A stretch of 64,000 nucleotides of DNA. It comes from Pseudonocardia kunmingensis. Lineage in GTDB: Bacteria; Actinomycetota; Actinomycetes; Mycobacteriales; Pseudonocardiaceae. The stretch spans positions 1 through 64,000 of the forward strand of contig NZ_VFPA01000009.1 of assembly GCF_006716445.1 (NCBI RefSeq), read 5' to 3'. This document shows positions 44,913 through 53,557 of the stretch, piece after piece. The stretch's first letter is position 1, and each line of letters starts with the position of its first letter. Made by a program: the position numbers and the translations under genes. Below the pieces are notes generated by a model. The model saw only the letters and a list, made by a program, of their open reading frames with translations. It had not been told where the DNA came from and made no database searches.

Positions 44913-45375
44913 CGGTGCGAGGTCGTGGCGCGAGGCGCAGGACGCCGAGATAGCCCGCAGGACGCCCGACAGCCAAGATCAGACCGACGAGCGTGTTCGG
45001 GTAAGGGAGATGGCTGCGCCGTAGGCCGTGCACGAGTAGGCGTTCGGCGACTCCCCAGCCGACGAGGGCGGCTGCCATCGGCGCCGCTGCGCGAGGACCG
45101 GTGTCCGCGGGGTCGACGCTGATTGGTTGCACTGGACGGGATCGGCTGTCTAGCAACCCGAGACCGAGTGTGGCGGCCTGGCAGAGCGCCGTCACCGCCC
45201 AACGAACGCGACGATCGGGCACGTGGTCCTTGGCGGCGTAGTCCAGGAAGACCAACGAGGCCCACGCTCCGAGCAGCACGGGCAGTCGGCGCTGCCCCTC
45301 TGCGTCAATCGCTCGCCGCCCGGCGGCCAACTCCTCTAGGTCTCTCGACGCTGCGTCTTTCGTTGGCATGTTCAT
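44905..45375 (-). CDS. Integral membrane protein of unknown function
   Basis: 156 residues, with hydrophobic helices near LLGAWASLVFLDYAAKDHV, WAVTALCQAATLGLGLLD, APMAAALVGWGVAERLLV and LVGLILAVGRPAGYLGVL. GGAGGG lies seven bases before ATG 45375. It is coupled to the winged-helix regulator and has no recognised family. Confidence 0.6.
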   Translation of the reverse strand: MNMPTKDAASRDLEELAAGRRAIDAEGQRRLPVLLGAWASLVFLDYAAKDHVPDRRVRWAVTALCQAATLGLGLLDSRSRPVQPISVDPADTGPRAAAPMAAALVGWGVAERLLVHGLRRSHLPYPNTLVGLILAVGRPAGYLGVLRLAPRPRTDG

Positions 45376-45567
45376 CGATCCCTCCTTGCCAGTCAGGAAA
45401 GAAGGCTATCTAGTTTCTTCAGCGGCAACAAGATGAAGCGGCGGGATCCTGTAACGGCAGAGACCGCAGTTGATCGTGCGGAAGTAGGACACCTGCTCGG
45501 AGCTTGAGGACGATTGGAGCAACTGACGGCCCGTCGACCGCTCCAAAGCGACGCGACCCGTCGGCCG

Positions 45568-46793
45568 TCAGCTCGTGTTCGCGCGGGCTGCGACGTAGCG
45601 GGCGTAGGTCGTGGCGGAGCCGATGGCGTGCCGTTCGATCGTGGCTGGGTGGTAGCCGAGCGCCTCGGCGATGATCGCGACCGGGGTCAGCTTGGTGAGT
45701 TCGTGCAGAGTGCCGAGCCGTGCCGCCCGCGTGCTGAAGAGGTCGCGTAGGCGGGCCCGCAGACTGGCGGCGCGGATGTGTTGGCCGGGGGAGCAGCCGC
45801 GGAAAACCCAGTTGCTGTGCGGGTGGGCCGCGGTGAGGTCGTGGCCGGGTTCGACGGCGAGGTGCCGCCAGGGCTGGTCGAGCGGTGGCGGGAGCGCGAT
45901 GTCGACGCCGCCGAGTCGGACGCTGACCAGCTCCGGGGTCACCGTGACGTCGTTCCAGGTCAGACGGACGACGTGCTCGATCTGCTGACCGAACACGAGC
46001 ACCAGGACGGCGGCTGCGCGCTCGCGTGGGTCGAGGCCGTCGGGGGCGATGACGCGCTGCAGGGCGCCGTCCTGCTCGGCGGCGGACAGTTTCGGGCTGG
46101 TGCCGCGCCGGTGCGGGGTCATCGCCAGCGTCGGGGCGACGAGGCGAGTGTTGATGGCCCAGCGCAGGAAGCGGCTGGCGATCTCGCGGGTGGTCGGGCC
46201 TTCGGCCTGCCAGGTGTCGAGGTGGGCCTGCTCGAGGTGCTCGATGGCGATGCCGCGGGCGTCGAGCCAGTTGAGCAGCTCGATCGCGACGGTCACGGAC
46301 TGCTTGGCGCGCAGGAAGGTTCCCTGGGTGACGCGGTCCATGCTGTTCATCCGCCGCTGGTGGTGCCAGCGCACGTAGCGCTCGATGACGTCACGGTGGT
46401 GATCACCGACGACACGAGTCAGGGCTTGGGTGGCCCAGTCTCGGTAGCGAGCGGCCAGCTCGTCGCGGCGGGGGAGCGCACCGTGTTCGACGAGCAGGCC
46501 GCGCACGTAGCCCCGGGTTCTCGACGCCGGTAGCTGGTCCAGGCTCTCGTGGCTGATGGTCGGGGCGAGGGCCAGCTCGGACAGGAACGCTGTCACGTGT
46601 GGCTGGTTGAGCCAGGTCAGCCCGCTGTTGGCCCGTCTCATCGACTTCAACGCGGCTGCCACTTGCGCCAGCTGTGCGCTCATCGACCCGGTGTCGGGGT
46701 GCGTGAGCACCTCGTCGACCTTGGCGGCGAGGACGCAGGACCAGCACTGGCTGCCGTTGTAGAGCTCGTTCTCGGCGCCGCAGGAGCGGTCAC
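45568..46793 (-). pseudogene. Tyrosine-recombinase-like (site-specific integrase-like) protein, N-terminus truncated
   Basis: About 400 residues remain. The visible start holds a Cys motif (CGAENELYNGSQCWSCVLAA), followed by helical core-binding regions (ERYVRWHHQRRMNSMDRVTQ, SVTVAIELLNWLDARGIAIE) and a C-terminal catalytic-like domain (AAAVLVLVFGQQIEHVVRL, then LGYHPATIERHA). The R-H-R-Y residues of active recombinases are not all recognisable. Its 5' end is replaced by an IS30 fragment at about 46794, so the native start is missing. It belongs to a class of degenerate integrase-like proteins found in actinobacterial genomic islands. Confidence 0.6.
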
Positions 46794-46922
46794 GAGCTTC
46801 AGGCCGTCGCCGCGACGCTGAACGGCAGACCGCGAAAGACCCTGGGCTGGAAGACGCCGGCCGAGGCGCTCGACGACCAGCTAGCCTTGCTCCAACAGGC
46901 CGGTGTTGCGTCCACCGGTTGA
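46794..46922 (+). mobile_element. IS30-family transposase remnant, C-terminal end
   Basis: The frame LNGRPRKTLGWKTPAEALDD, then QLALLQQAGVASTG and stop is the conserved end of IS30-family transposases ('N-x-R-P-R-K-T-L-G-W-x-T-P'). Nothing of the DDE core remains. Confidence 0.85.
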
Positions 46923-47232
46923 GTCCGGTCAGTTCACCTCGTGGACCTTCACCGAACGCGCCCGCCAAGCCGGGCTGCTGCCCTCACTCGGGACCGTCGG
47001 GGACCCCTACGACAACGCCGTCGCCGAGTCCTCCTGGGGGCGCATGCAGACCGAGCTGCTCAACCGGCAACGCTGGCGGACCCGCATCGAGCTGGCCAAC
47101 GCGATCTTCGAGTACATCGAGGGCTTCCACAACCGCCGACGCCGGCACTCCGCCCTCGGCTGGACGAGCCCCGGAGAGTTCGAAACCACCACCCGGAAGC
47201 CGAACCTGGGCTCCTCACCAGCGTGTCCGTGA
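46921..47232 (+). mobile_element. IS3-family OrfB transposase remnant
   Basis: The frame QFTSWTFTERARQAGLLPSL, then DPYDNAVAESSWGRMQTELL and EYIEGFHNRRRRHSALGW is the C-terminal part of an IS3-type OrfB with the final DDE glutamate (AES). The N-terminal half is missing. The IS30 remnant abuts it directly at 46922, so one element inserted into or recombined with the other. Confidence 0.88.
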
Positions 47233-47560
47233 GACGGGGGCAACATCAAGGTGTCCGTGCCGGGGGGTCAAGCTCAACGACCGCCGATCCGCGCACCGCA
47301 CACCCGACCACCGCGGGGGCTCGCCGCGCGCGACCGGCTTCACAGCGACTTCGAGGCCGCGGGCAAGGCCCCGTTGTGGGTCCAGCAGGCCGGGCTCGTG
47401 GCGCAGGCCCCCGCAGCCGGAGGTCGTGCCCGTGCCTCGGCGCTGGTCCCCACCCGTCCCGCCGGCGTCGGTGGCGGGCCGGTCGGACTGTTCTTGGCCA
47501 TGCTGCTCCGACGTATCGACCCTCCGCGCACCGCTGGCCTGAACTTCGCCATGTGGCCGC
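47233..47560. other. IS-scar region without a gene
   Basis: 328 bases between the IS3 remnant and the flavin monooxygenase. Frames here have no protein character. This is the left border of the aromatic-catabolism island. Confidence 0.5.
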
Positions 47561-48844
47561 TCAGGCGACTCCACCCAGATCGATCTCGGTAGGCGGGCGG
47601 CCGATGCCGAAGCGCCGCACGCTCTCCAACAACGACACCCGCCGGATGTAGGCGCGGGCCCTGAGCGGGTCGGCGGCGATGGCCCGCATGTCCTCGTGGT
47701 GCTGCCTGCGCACGACATCGTCGGTCTCGCGGAGCCGGTCCGTGTTGCGCTGGGTGTCGGCCTGGACGTACTCCACGGCGACGGTGCGCCGGATGCGGTC
47801 GTAGGCCACCAGCTCGGCGTCGGCGTCGGCGTCCTCGTGCACGATGCGGGCGATCCGGACCGCACCGTCCATCGCGTCGTGGATGCCGGAGTTCAGGCCC
47901 ACGCCACCGATCGGTGAGTTGATGTGCGCAGCGTCCCCGGCCAGCAGTACCGGGCCGATGCGGAAGGAGTCGGCCACGCGCTGGTGGACGTTGTAGACCT
48001 GGTGGTTCACGATCGGGTAGCCGGCCCGGTACGGCGCCACCTGCTGGAGCTGGCGCTGCAGCCGCCCGGGGTCGCTGGCCTCCTCGGGGCTCAGATCCCC
48101 GGGCACCGGCCACACGACGCGCCAAGACTCCGGAGTCCGCAGGATGAACAGCCACTCCTGCGGGTCGGCGACATAGTTGACGTGGCCCAGGTCGGGCAGC
48201 AGCTCCTGCAGGTCGACGGAGGTGCTGGTGATGGCGAAGCGCTCCGGGTAGGTGAAGCCCTCGAAGCCCACACCCAGTGCATTGCGGACGGCGCTGCGCG
48301 GCCCGTCGGCGCCGATCACGTACGAGGCCAGAAGGTCCGCGTCACCGTCGGGGCCGGACACCCGCAGGGTTGCGCCGTCCGGGGTGACCTGCAGGCCGTC
48401 GAGGCGGGTGCCGAATCGCACCTGCACGTGGTCGTCGCGCTGCAGCCGCTCGAAGAGCATCCGCACGAGATGTTGCTGGTTCAGCTGCAGGCGATAGGGA
48501 TAGCGGGTCTCGTCGGACAGCAGCCGGAAATCGAACTCCGCGATCAGCCCGTCCCGGCGGTCCCGGAACTGGTAGGTCGGCACGACCAGGCCCTCGGCGT
48601 GCATCTGCTCGGTGATGTCGATGGTCTCGAGCATCTCGAGGGTGGCGGCATGGAAGGTGCTGGCCCGCCAGTCGGGCTGTGGCTCCGTGTTGAGATCGAG
48701 GAGAACGACCGGCAGTCCTGCGCCGGCGAGGGTGGCCGCGGCGGTCATCCCGACCGGGCCACCACCGACGACGACGACCGGACGTTCGGGGCTCACCGGC
48801 GAGGCGGAGGTCTGTTCCCAGTTCACAGGAAAACGGTAGGGCAA
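47561..48844 (-). CDS. FAD-dependent aromatic hydroxylase (PHBH/MhpA group)
   Basis: 427 residues. The FAD-binding motif VVVVGGGPVGMTAAATLAG begins near residue 22; the DG fingerprint is YVIGADGPRSAVRNALG and the second FAD motif is VLLAGDAAHINSPIGGVGLN. It hydroxylates a phenolic ring with NAD(P)H and O2. It lies in the aromatic island, divergent from an IclR regulator. With a gentisate-dioxygenase-like gene downstream in the island, a hydroxybenzoate hydroxylase making gentisate is a fair guess, but the sequence itself resembles the wider MhpA-type group. No signal peptide. Confidence 0.85.
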   Translation of the reverse strand: MPYRFPVNWEQTSASPVSPERPVVVVGGGPVGMTAAATLAGAGLPVVLLDLNTEPQPDWRASTFHAATLEMLETIDITEQMHAEGLVVPTYQFRDRRDGLIAEFDFRLLSDETRYPYRLQLNQQHLVRMLFERLQRDDHVQVRFGTRLDGLQVTPDGATLRVSGPDGDADLLASYVIGADGPRSAVRNALGVGFEGFTYPERFAITSTSVDLQELLPDLGHVNYVADPQEWLFILRTPESWRVVWPVPGDLSPEEASDPGRLQRQLQQVAPYRAGYPIVNHQVYNVHQRVADSFRIGPVLLAGDAAHINSPIGGVGLNSGIHDAMDGAVRIARIVHEDADADAELVAYDRIRRTVAVEYVQADTQRNTDRLRETDDVVRRQHHEDMRAIAADPLRARAYIRRVSLLESVRRFGIGRPPTEIDLGGVA

Positions 48845-48845
48845 A

Positions 48846-48862
48846 GTTCTGATTATAGGGAA
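48846..48862. promoter_or_regulatory. Weak match to the GTTCC-N7-GGAAC motif
   Basis: GTTCT-N7-GGGAA sits between the divergent flavin hydroxylase and IclR genes. It matches eight of the ten arm positions of the two palindromes at 56223 and 56323, if the arm ends are allowed to shift slightly. It may be the IclR autoregulatory site. Confidence 0.35.
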
Positions 48863-48884
48863 GGGCGTCCGCTAAGGTTCCTCT

Positions 48885-49694
48885 ATGTCGAATGACAGCT
48901 CGGAATCGCCGCCGCCTATCGTCCCATCGCCGGTTGGTCCGACGACGTCGGTGGACAACGCTCTCTGGTTGCTGCAGCTCATCGGGGAACGGCAGGCGCT
49001 CCGTGTCGTCGAGGTCGCCGATCTGCTGGGGGTGGCCCGATCGACCGCCCACCGGTTGCTGGCGGCGCTGCGCCACCGCGGCTTCGTGATCCAGGACCGG
49101 CCCAACGGGGCCTACCGCCCGGGGCCCGCCCTGTACGAGATCGGCCTGGCCGCGGTCAGCCGGATCGACATCCGACGGGTCGCGCGACCGGTGCTCGAAC
49201 AGATCCGCGAGGAGACCCAGGAGACAGCGAGCCTGGCCGTCCTGGAGGGGGCCATGATCAGGTTCATCGACTGCGCGGAGAGCCCGCGATCGGTCCGGGT
49301 CGGAAACCGCACCGGCGTGGTCCGGCTGGCGCATGCCTCGGCGGTCGGCAAGGCGATCCTCGCCGGCCTGTCCGACGCCGAGTTCGTTCGCCGCTACGGA
49401 GACGGCGGACTGCCTCCCACCACCACGGCCGCCGCGATCAGCGACGTCGCGCAGCTACGGCTCGAGCTCGAGGAGATCCGCCGGCGGGGGTACGCGGTCA
49501 ATCTGGAGGAGAGCGTCGACGGTGTCCACGCCGTCGGCGTGGCCCTCAACGACACGGTCGGGCAGCCGTTGGCGGCCCTGGGGGTCGCCGCACCCAGCAG
49601 CCGGTTCGGGAGCCAGGACGGGATCCTCGCCCTCGCCCCCGCGGTCCTGCGGGGAGCCGAGCTCGTGCACGAGCGGCTGCGTCGACCCGAGTGA
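48885..49694 (+). CDS. IclR-family transcriptional regulator
   Basis: 269 residues. The N-terminal winged helix is ALWLLQLIGERQALRVVEVA, then DLLGVARSTAHRLLAAL. The effector domain includes RVGNRTGVVRLAHASAVGKA and NLEESVDGVHAVGVALN. IclR regulators bind aromatic or organic-acid ligands and act as repressor or activator. It is read away from the flavin hydroxylase and borders the long minus-strand ABC/P450 operon. It is the natural regulator of the whole island. Confidence 0.9.
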   Translation: MSNDSSESPPPIVPSPVGPTTSVDNALWLLQLIGERQALRVVEVADLLGVARSTAHRLLAALRHRGFVIQDRPNGAYRPGPALYEIGLAAVSRIDIRRVARPVLEQIREETQETASLAVLEGAMIRFIDCAESPRSVRVGNRTGVVRLAHASAVGKAILAGLSDAEFVRRYGDGGLPPTTTAAAISDVAQLRLELEEIRRRGYAVNLEESVDGVHAVGVALNDTVGQPLAALGVAAPSSRFGSQDGILALAPAVLRGAELVHERLRRPE

Positions 49695-49731
49695 GGCGCC
49701 GCCCGGCGCGCGAACGGCGTGTCGTGGGTGG

Positions 49732-50433
49732 TCATCCGACGCCGAGCAACCGACGAGCCGTGTCCTTGTCGTGCCGAAAGTCCCGCGTGCTCGCGCGGTG
49801 CACGATGGTCCCCTTGGCCATCACCGCGACCTGGCCGGCCACGCTGAAGGCCAGCCGCAGGTCCTGCTCCACGAGCACGGCCGACATGCCACTCGAGGTG
49901 AGCTCGGACAGGAGGTCGCCGATTGTGCGGATGACGGCCGGCGCCAGGCCGTCGCTGGGTTCGTCGAGCAGGAGCAGCCGCGGGTTCCCCAACAGGGCGC
50001 GACCGATGGCGAGCATCTGCTGCTCGCCGCCGGAGAGCTGGTGTCCCCCGTTGTTCTTGCGCCTTGCCAGGTTGGGCATCAGCTCGTAGATGCGCTGCAG
50101 GGTCCACGGCCCGGACGAGCGCACAGCGATCCGTAGGTTCTCCTCCACGCTCAACGGGGCGAAGACGCGACGTCCCTGCGGGACGAAGCCGATCCCGGCA
50201 CGGGCGATCCTGTTGGGTGCCTGGCCGCTGATGTCGGCGCCGTCGAACGTGACGGAGCCTGCCCGCAGCCGCACCATCCCCATCAGGGTGTTGATCAGGG
50301 TGGTCTTGCCTGCGCCGTTGCGCCCCAGCACGGCAAGGACCTCCCCGGCCGGTACGTCGAGGTCGACGCCCTGCACCACGCGGCTGCGTCCGTACCCCGA
50401 CTCGACGCCGCGGACCTCGAGCAGCGCGCTCAC
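49732..50433 (-). CDS. livF: Branched-chain amino-acid-type ABC transporter ATPase (LivF)
   Basis: 233 residues from GTG 50433. Walker A is GRNGAGKTTL, the ABC signature is LSGGEQQM and Walker B is LLLLDEPSDGL. It is a HAAT-family ATPase and would pair with LivG. It is the last gene of the minus-strand operon and overlaps livG by four bases. In this context the substrate is probably an aromatic acid and not an amino acid. Confidence 0.9.
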   Translation of the reverse strand: MSALLEVRGVESGYGRSRVVQGVDLDVPAGEVLAVLGRNGAGKTTLINTLMGMVRLRAGSVTFDGADISGQAPNRIARAGIGFVPQGRRVFAPLSVEENLRIAVRSSGPWTLQRIYELMPNLARRKNNGGHQLSGGEQQMLAIGRALLGNPRLLLLDEPSDGLAPAVIRTIGDLLSELTSSGMSAVLVEQDLRLAFSVAGQVAVMAKGTIVHRASTRDFRHDKDTARRLLGVG

Positions 50434-51248
50434 TCCGTCTCCAGGAACAGGTCGGTGTCGTCGGCCGCGCCCAGGTAGGCGTGTTGAACCTCGGCCGACG
50501 TGCGGACCTCCTCCGGAGTGCCGTCGGCGAGGAGTCGGCCGGTCACCATCACCGACACGCGGTCGGCGAGGGAGAACACGACGTCGAGGTCGTGCTCCAC
50601 GATGACGATCGTGAGCGACCGCGGTAGCGACCTGACGAGCTCGACGAGACCCGCCGTCTCGACGGGTGACATCCCCGCGGTCGGTTCGTCGAGCAGCAGG
50701 ACCCGGGGTGCCGTGGCCAGCGAGACCGCGACCTCGAGCTGGCGTCGTTCGCCATGCGAGAGATCGGCGACGAGGTCGTCCTCCCGGCGCGCGAGCCCGA
50801 CCCGCGCCAGATGTCCACGTGCGGTCTCCACGACCAGACGTTCGCGGGTGCGACGAATCATCCTGAAGGAGATGCCTGCCCGCCGTTGCCCGGCGAGGAC
50901 GACGTTGTCCAGTACCGAGAGGTCGAGGAAGAGGCTGGAGGTCTGGAACGTCTGGGTGATGCCGAGCACGGCTCGATCGTGGACCGGACGGGTGCTCACG
51001 TCCCGGTCGCCCAGCCACACGCTCCCGCCGGTGAGCGGGATCGTGCCGGCGATCAGGCCGAACAGTGTCGACTTGCCGGCGCCGTTGGGGCCGATCACCG
51101 CGTGCCTGCTCCCCACCGCGACGTCGAACGAGACGTCCCGGACGGCGTCGATCTTCCCGTAGCGGCAGCCGACCCGGCGCAGGCTCAGCGCGACCGGCGA
51201 TCCACGGAGTGCAGCCCACGTCGTCGACGTAGCAGGGGTCCCGGTCAT
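50430..51248 (-). CDS. livG: Branched-chain amino-acid-type ABC transporter ATPase (LivG)
   Basis: 272 residues from ATG 51248. Walker A is GPNGAGKSTL, the signature is LSHGERRQL and Walker B is VLLLDEPTAGM. The LivG-type switch region FQTSSLFLDLSVLDNV is present. It overlaps livM and livF by four bases at either end (ATGA-type). Confidence 0.9.
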   Translation of the reverse strand: MTGTPATSTTWAALRGSPVALSLRRVGCRYGKIDAVRDVSFDVAVGSRHAVIGPNGAGKSTLFGLIAGTIPLTGGSVWLGDRDVSTRPVHDRAVLGITQTFQTSSLFLDLSVLDNVVLAGQRRAGISFRMIRRTRERLVVETARGHLARVGLARREDDLVADLSHGERRQLEVAVSLATAPRVLLLDEPTAGMSPVETAGLVELVRSLPRSLTIVIVEHDLDVVFSLADRVSVMVTGRLLADGTPEEVRTSAEVQHAYLGAADDTDLFLETE

Positions 51249-52315
51249 AATGGCGCTCCTGTCGCAGGCGGCACAGCGGGAGGCGCGGGCCGACGTGGTC
51301 GCCACCAGCGGGACACCAGCGGCCACACCGTGCCGACGACACCCTTGGGCATCAGGTAGACGACGACGACGAACAGGACACCCAGCAGGAGAACTCCGTG
51401 AACGCCGACGTCCGGAGCGAGCTGGTCACGGACGAGCACCACCGCGAGGGCGCCGACGAATCCGCCATACAGCGTTCCCGTCCCGCCGGTGACGATCACC
51501 AGCAGTGCCAGTGCGGCCACCGAGAACCCGACGTCGGACGGCGAGACGAAACGGGTCTGGGCCACGAGCAGGCTGCCGGCGACGCCGGCGACGGCCCCGG
51601 CGATCACGAAGGCGGCGAGCCGGTAGGCCGTGACGTTGTAGCCGATGGCCCGCATCCGGTGTTCGTTCGCCTTGATCCCACGCAGGGCGCGGCCGAACGG
51701 CGATCGGACGACGAGGTGCAGACCGGCTGTGGCCACCACGACCACCACCAGGACGTACCAGAACGTGAAGGCGTTGGCCGACAGCACGAAGACGCCGGGC
51801 AGGACGTCCAGGCGGGGGATACCGGACACGCCGTTCGAGCCACCGGTCACCCCACGCAGCGACAGCGCCAACGTCCGTCCGAGCTCGGCGATCGCCAGCG
51901 TGAACATGAGGAAGTAGATGCCGCGCAGCCGGACGGCCACGAGCCCCACGAGGAGGGACAGCAACGCACCGGCGGTGAGCCCGACGAGCAGGTGCAGGGG
52001 CGCGAGCGGCAGGAGGTCGACGGCGACGATGGCAGAGGCGTAGGCCCCGACCCCGTAGTAGATGGAGTGCCCGAGCGAGGGCAGCCCGGTGTAGCCGACC
52101 AGCAGGTCGAGGCTCGCGGCGAGGAGGCCCAGGACGAGGACGTCGGTAAGCAGGGACACGGTGAAATCGTCGGCCATCAGTGGCGTCGCGCCGAGGACGA
52201 GGAGACCGCCGACGACGGCGATCACCGCCCGGACGGGGCGACGCGTCGTCGCCTGCGGGCGTGACCCCGCCTCCTGCCCGCGGAGGGGTGTCGAGCGGGA
52301 CGTCGTCGAGCTCAT
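51245..52315 (-). CDS. livM: Branched-chain amino-acid-type ABC transporter permease (LivM)
   Basis: 356 residues with about nine or ten membrane helices. The family motif GYTGLPSLGHSIYYGVGAYA and the EAA-like loop SPFGRALRGIKANEHRMRAI are clear. It overlaps livH and livG. It forms the channel with LivH. Confidence 0.88.
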   Translation of the reverse strand: MSSTTSRSTPLRGQEAGSRPQATTRRPVRAVIAVVGGLLVLGATPLMADDFTVSLLTDVLVLGLLAASLDLLVGYTGLPSLGHSIYYGVGAYASAIVAVDLLPLAPLHLLVGLTAGALLSLLVGLVAVRLRGIYFLMFTLAIAELGRTLALSLRGVTGGSNGVSGIPRLDVLPGVFVLSANAFTFWYVLVVVVVATAGLHLVVRSPFGRALRGIKANEHRMRAIGYNVTAYRLAAFVIAGAVAGVAGSLLVAQTRFVSPSDVGFSVAALALLVIVTGGTGTLYGGFVGALAVVLVRDQLAPDVGVHGVLLLGVLFVVVVYLMPKGVVGTVWPLVSRWWRPRRPAPPAVPPATGAPL

Positions 52316-53202
52316 GAGTGGCTCCTCGTGGCGTCTCCGAGGAGACCTGCGGGGCGGAAGGTCAGAACGAGCGCCATCACGGCGAACACCAGGAAGCCCG
52401 CGATCTCCGGGACGAAGGCGGCTCCGAGGGCCTGGACCTGACCGATGAGCAGCGCTCCGACCAGAGCGCCGCGGACCGACCCCAGCCCACCGACGACGAC
52501 GACGACGAGCGTGAGGATGAGCATCTCGTGGTCCAGGCCGGGGTGGGCACCGAACAACGGGGCTCCGAGCACTCCACCCAGCACGGCCAGGGCGGACCCC
52601 GCCGCGAACACTCCGAGCAGGACCTTCCGGACGTCGACGCCCAGAGCCGCGACCATGTCCCGGTCCACCACGGCTGCCCGGACCAGCGCGCCGAGCCTGG
52701 TGCGCTCGAAGGCCACGTAGACCGCGACCGCGATGACGGCCCCGAACCCGATCAACGCAAGGCGGTAGGCTGGGTACGAGCTGCTGGCGACGTTCACGCT
52801 GCCGGATAGCGCTTCCGGGGCTGCGACACTGAACACGTCGTTGCCGAAGATGAGGTATACGACCTCGACCAGGATGAACGCCACCCCCAGGGTGAGCAGG
52901 GCCTGGTCGAGGTGACCGCGTCCGGCCAGCGGCCGGGTCATACCCATCAGTGCCGCTCCGCCGACGAGGCCGACGACGATGGCCAATAGCGCGGCCCAGA
53001 CGAAGCCGCCGCCTCCGCGGACCACCAGATAGGCCAGATAGGCGCCCACCAGGTACAGCGCGCCGTGGGCCAGGTTCAGCACGTCCATCAGCCCGAAGAT
53101 GAGCGAGAGGCCGACGGCGATGGTGAACAACAGGAGGCCGACGGCCAAGCCGTTGAGAACGTTGATGAGGTTGCTGTCGAACCAGCTGATCACGGCGGTC
53201 AC
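52312..53202 (-). CDS. livH: Branched-chain amino-acid-type ABC transporter permease (LivH)
   Basis: 296 residues, polytopic. The family motifs FGLMDVLNLAHGALYLVGAY and ERTRLGALVRAAVVDRDMVA are present, and the C-terminus ends in LVFAVMALVLTFRPAGLLG-like sequence. It starts 33 bases after the ferredoxin gene, so the transporter is probably cotranscribed with the P450 system. Confidence 0.88.
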   Translation of the reverse strand: MTAVISWFDSNLINVLNGLAVGLLLFTIAVGLSLIFGLMDVLNLAHGALYLVGAYLAYLVVRGGGGFVWAALLAIVVGLVGGAALMGMTRPLAGRGHLDQALLTLGVAFILVEVVYLIFGNDVFSVAAPEALSGSVNVASSSYPAYRLALIGFGAVIAVAVYVAFERTRLGALVRAAVVDRDMVAALGVDVRKVLLGVFAAGSALAVLGGVLGAPLFGAHPGLDHEMLILTLVVVVVGGLGSVRGALVGALLIGQVQALGAAFVPEIAGFLVFAVMALVLTFRPAGLLGDATRSHS

Positions 53203-53235
53203 GGGTGCTCCTGTCGGCGGCTGGGCGGTCCGGGC

Positions 53236-53556
53236 CTAGATCTGCGACTCGGGGATGGTGACCACGAGTTCGTCCGAGTCATGGGAAACCACGAGACGGC
53301 AGCTCAACCGGCTGTTGTCCTGGCGGCCGACGGCGAACTCGAGCATCTCCAGTTCCGCGCCGGAGCGTGCGGGCAGATCCGGCTGTGGGTCGCTCACCAC
53401 GTAGACGTGGCAGGTCGCACAGGAGCAGACGCCACCGCAGTCGGCGTCGATCCCGGGAACGCCGTTGTCGATGGCGGCCTCCATGACGGTGGTCCCGGGA
53501 TCCGCGTCGACGACGTGCTCCGTGCCGTCGTGCTCGACGTAGGTGATGCGTGCCAC
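53236..53556 (-). CDS. Adrenodoxin-type [2Fe-2S] ferredoxin
   Basis: 106 residues. Cluster ligands are Cys40, Cys46, Cys49 and a fourth Cys near residue 85 (RLSCRLVV), the adrenodoxin/putidaredoxin spacing. It carries electrons from the adjacent reductase to the P450, and perhaps to the Rieske oxygenase. It follows the reductase gene directly with a one-base gap. Confidence 0.9.
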   Translation of the reverse strand: MARITYVEHDGTEHVVDADPGTTVMEAAIDNGVPGIDADCGGVCSCATCHVYVVSDPQPDLPARSGAELEMLEFAVGRQDNSRLSCRLVVSHDSDELVVTIPESQI

Positions 53557-53557
53557 G

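Noticed and set aside
45568-46968. Start of the integrase-like gene at 46968
   Set aside because: The first ~55 residues would be read antisense through IS30 and IS3 remnants; the native N-terminus is missing.
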